A stretch of DNA of 7,393 nucleotides, taken from contig JAUVXS010000089.1 of the NCBI GenBank assembly GCA_030603485.1, positions 1 to 7,393 of the forward strand, in the 5' to 3' direction. The stretch's first letter is position 1, and every line of letters begins with the position of its first letter. This DNA is from Dehalococcoidia bacterium. GTDB lineage: Bacteria > Chloroflexota > Dehalococcoidia > GIF9 > AB-539-J10. The notes under the pieces were generated by a model. That model was given only the letters and a program-made list of their open reading frames with translations, did no database searches and was not told the DNA's origin. Shown in pieces: positions 6,952 to 7,393 of the stretch. A program made the translations under genes and the position numbers.

Positions 6952-7393
6952 ATGATAAGAGCTATGATTTTTGATCTGGACGGCGTCTTGGTGCAGACGG
7001 AGAAGCTTAAAGCACGGGCTTATGCGCTCGCTGTCCAGCAAATCCGTAACCTCCCCGAACCTGATACAGAAGCCAGCGAAGCGTACCGTGAAGTGGTCGG
7101 TGCACAACGGGAAGCAACCTCTAGACATGTTATGGACAAGCTTGGACTGGAAGAGGAATTACGCCCGTTAATGGCTCAATATGGGGTCTCAGAACCGTGG
7201 GAGGCACTAACAGCCATACGGTATCAGATTTACGACAAGATGGTTAGTGATCCAGAGGTAATTCGAGACAACCAATGGCCGTACACAGTTGACCTGTTGC
7301 GGGTTGCCAAAGAGACTTCCTGCCTGACAGCGCTGACTACATTATCAAAACGTAAGGATGTGCTACACGTCATCCAATCTCTTGGCATCGAAC
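6952..7393 (+). CDS. HAD-superfamily hydrolase, beta-phosphoglucomutase/sugar-phosphatase-like, N-terminal part
   Basis: The gene runs off the right edge after 147 codons and has no stop before it. Motif I is IFDLDGVL, with nucleophile D8 and general acid/base D10, then T16. The helical segment that follows is the cap of HAD subfamily IA: G50-x-x-R53 in VVGAQRE parallels the phosphate-gripping loop of Lactococcus beta-phosphoglucomutase, and R90-YQI-Y94-DKM resembles its cap helix. Motif II is in ALTTLSKRK, with T130 at the Ser/Thr position and an SK pair after it. Against mutase function, K20 replaces the usual histidine, and the normal PG before the core domain reads WPYT. Motifs III and IV are beyond the window, so phosphatase and mutase cannot be separated. 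It follows tal-pgi after 37 bases without a terminator, suggesting a sugar phosphate substrate and co-transcription. Confidence 0.85.
   Translation, partial: MIRAMIFDLDGVLVQTEKLKARAYALAVQQIRNLPEPDTEASEAYREVVGAQREATSRHVMDKLGLEEELRPLMAQYGVSEPWEALTAIRYQIYDKMVSDPEVIRDNQWPYTVDLLRVAKETSCLTALTTLSKRKDVLHVIQSLGIE

Larger units (their letters stand above)
681..7393 (+). other. Probable operon for glucose entry and the non-oxidative pentose phosphate pathway
   Basis: Five + strand genes follow one another with overlaps of 4, 1 (or a 2-base gap) and 4 bases, then a 37-base gap. No hairpin-plus-T-run lies between them, so a single transcript from the 542-680 region is likely. It may continue past the window. 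Confidence 0.8.

Noticed and set aside
6850..7128. 92-codon minus-strand frame across the end of tal-pgi and the start of the HAD gene
   Set aside because: It spans two well-supported + strand genes and their junction, and shows no domain of its own.
6971..7171. 66-codon plus-strand frame overlapping the HAD gene
   Set aside because: The overlapping frame from 6952 carries the HAD motif I and a strong ribosome site and stays open to the window end; this one is a shadow.
1..7393. Mobile elements, CRISPR arrays, tRNA or rRNA genes, riboswitches
   Set aside because: No transposase or integrase motif, no regularly spaced repeats, no cloverleaf or rRNA segments, and too little leader sequence for a known riboswitch were seen.

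Overview
The window is ordinary bacterial chromosome. The genes are densely packed on the + strand, use Shine-Dalgarno (AAGGAG/GGAGG) ribosome sites, and read with the standard code; GC is roughly one half by eye. ATA, CTA and AGG codons are common, so codon bias looks weak, as in slow growers. A transaldolase-glucose-6-phosphate isomerase fusion next to transketolase and RpiB is an arrangement I associate with environmental phyla such as Chloroflexota, Acidobacteriota and some Cyanobacteria. Chloroflexota is my first guess, at low confidence, since no marker gene is present.

Layout. Positions 2-541 hold the C-terminal 179 residues of a class I SAM-dependent methyltransferase that resembles arsenite methyltransferases. 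A 139-base gap (542-680) follows, with a plausible extended -10 promoter, a second weaker promoter candidate and a 13-base palindrome that touches the next ribosome site. From 681 runs an operon-like set of five genes: a ROK-family sugar kinase (probably glucokinase), transketolase (tkt), ribose-5-phosphate isomerase B (rpiB), a fused transaldolase/glucose-6-phosphate isomerase (tal-pgi), and the first 147 codons of a HAD-family hydrolase cut by the window end. The first three junctions are overlapping stop/start codons (ATGA, TAATG, ATGA); the last is a 37-base gap with a very strong ribosome site.

How the genes work together. The kinase makes glucose 6-phosphate. The C-terminal half of the fusion interconverts it with fructose 6-phosphate, which the N-terminal half and transketolase use in the non-oxidative pentose phosphate pathway. 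RpiB interconverts ribose 5-phosphate and ribulose 5-phosphate. The result is a compact glucose-to-pentose-phosphate module. Ribulose-phosphate 3-epimerase, glucose-6-phosphate dehydrogenase and 6-phosphogluconate dehydrogenase are not in the window. The HAD protein has features of the beta-phosphoglucomutase/sugar phosphatase group and could feed or drain the same hexose-phosphate pool.

I found no mobile element, CRISPR array, tRNA, rRNA or convincing terminator, and no frameshift or broken gene. I do not see a clearly new biological system. The most interesting points are the fusion enzyme in a tightly coupled operon, the unassigned HAD enzyme, and the paired cysteines of the upstream methyltransferase.
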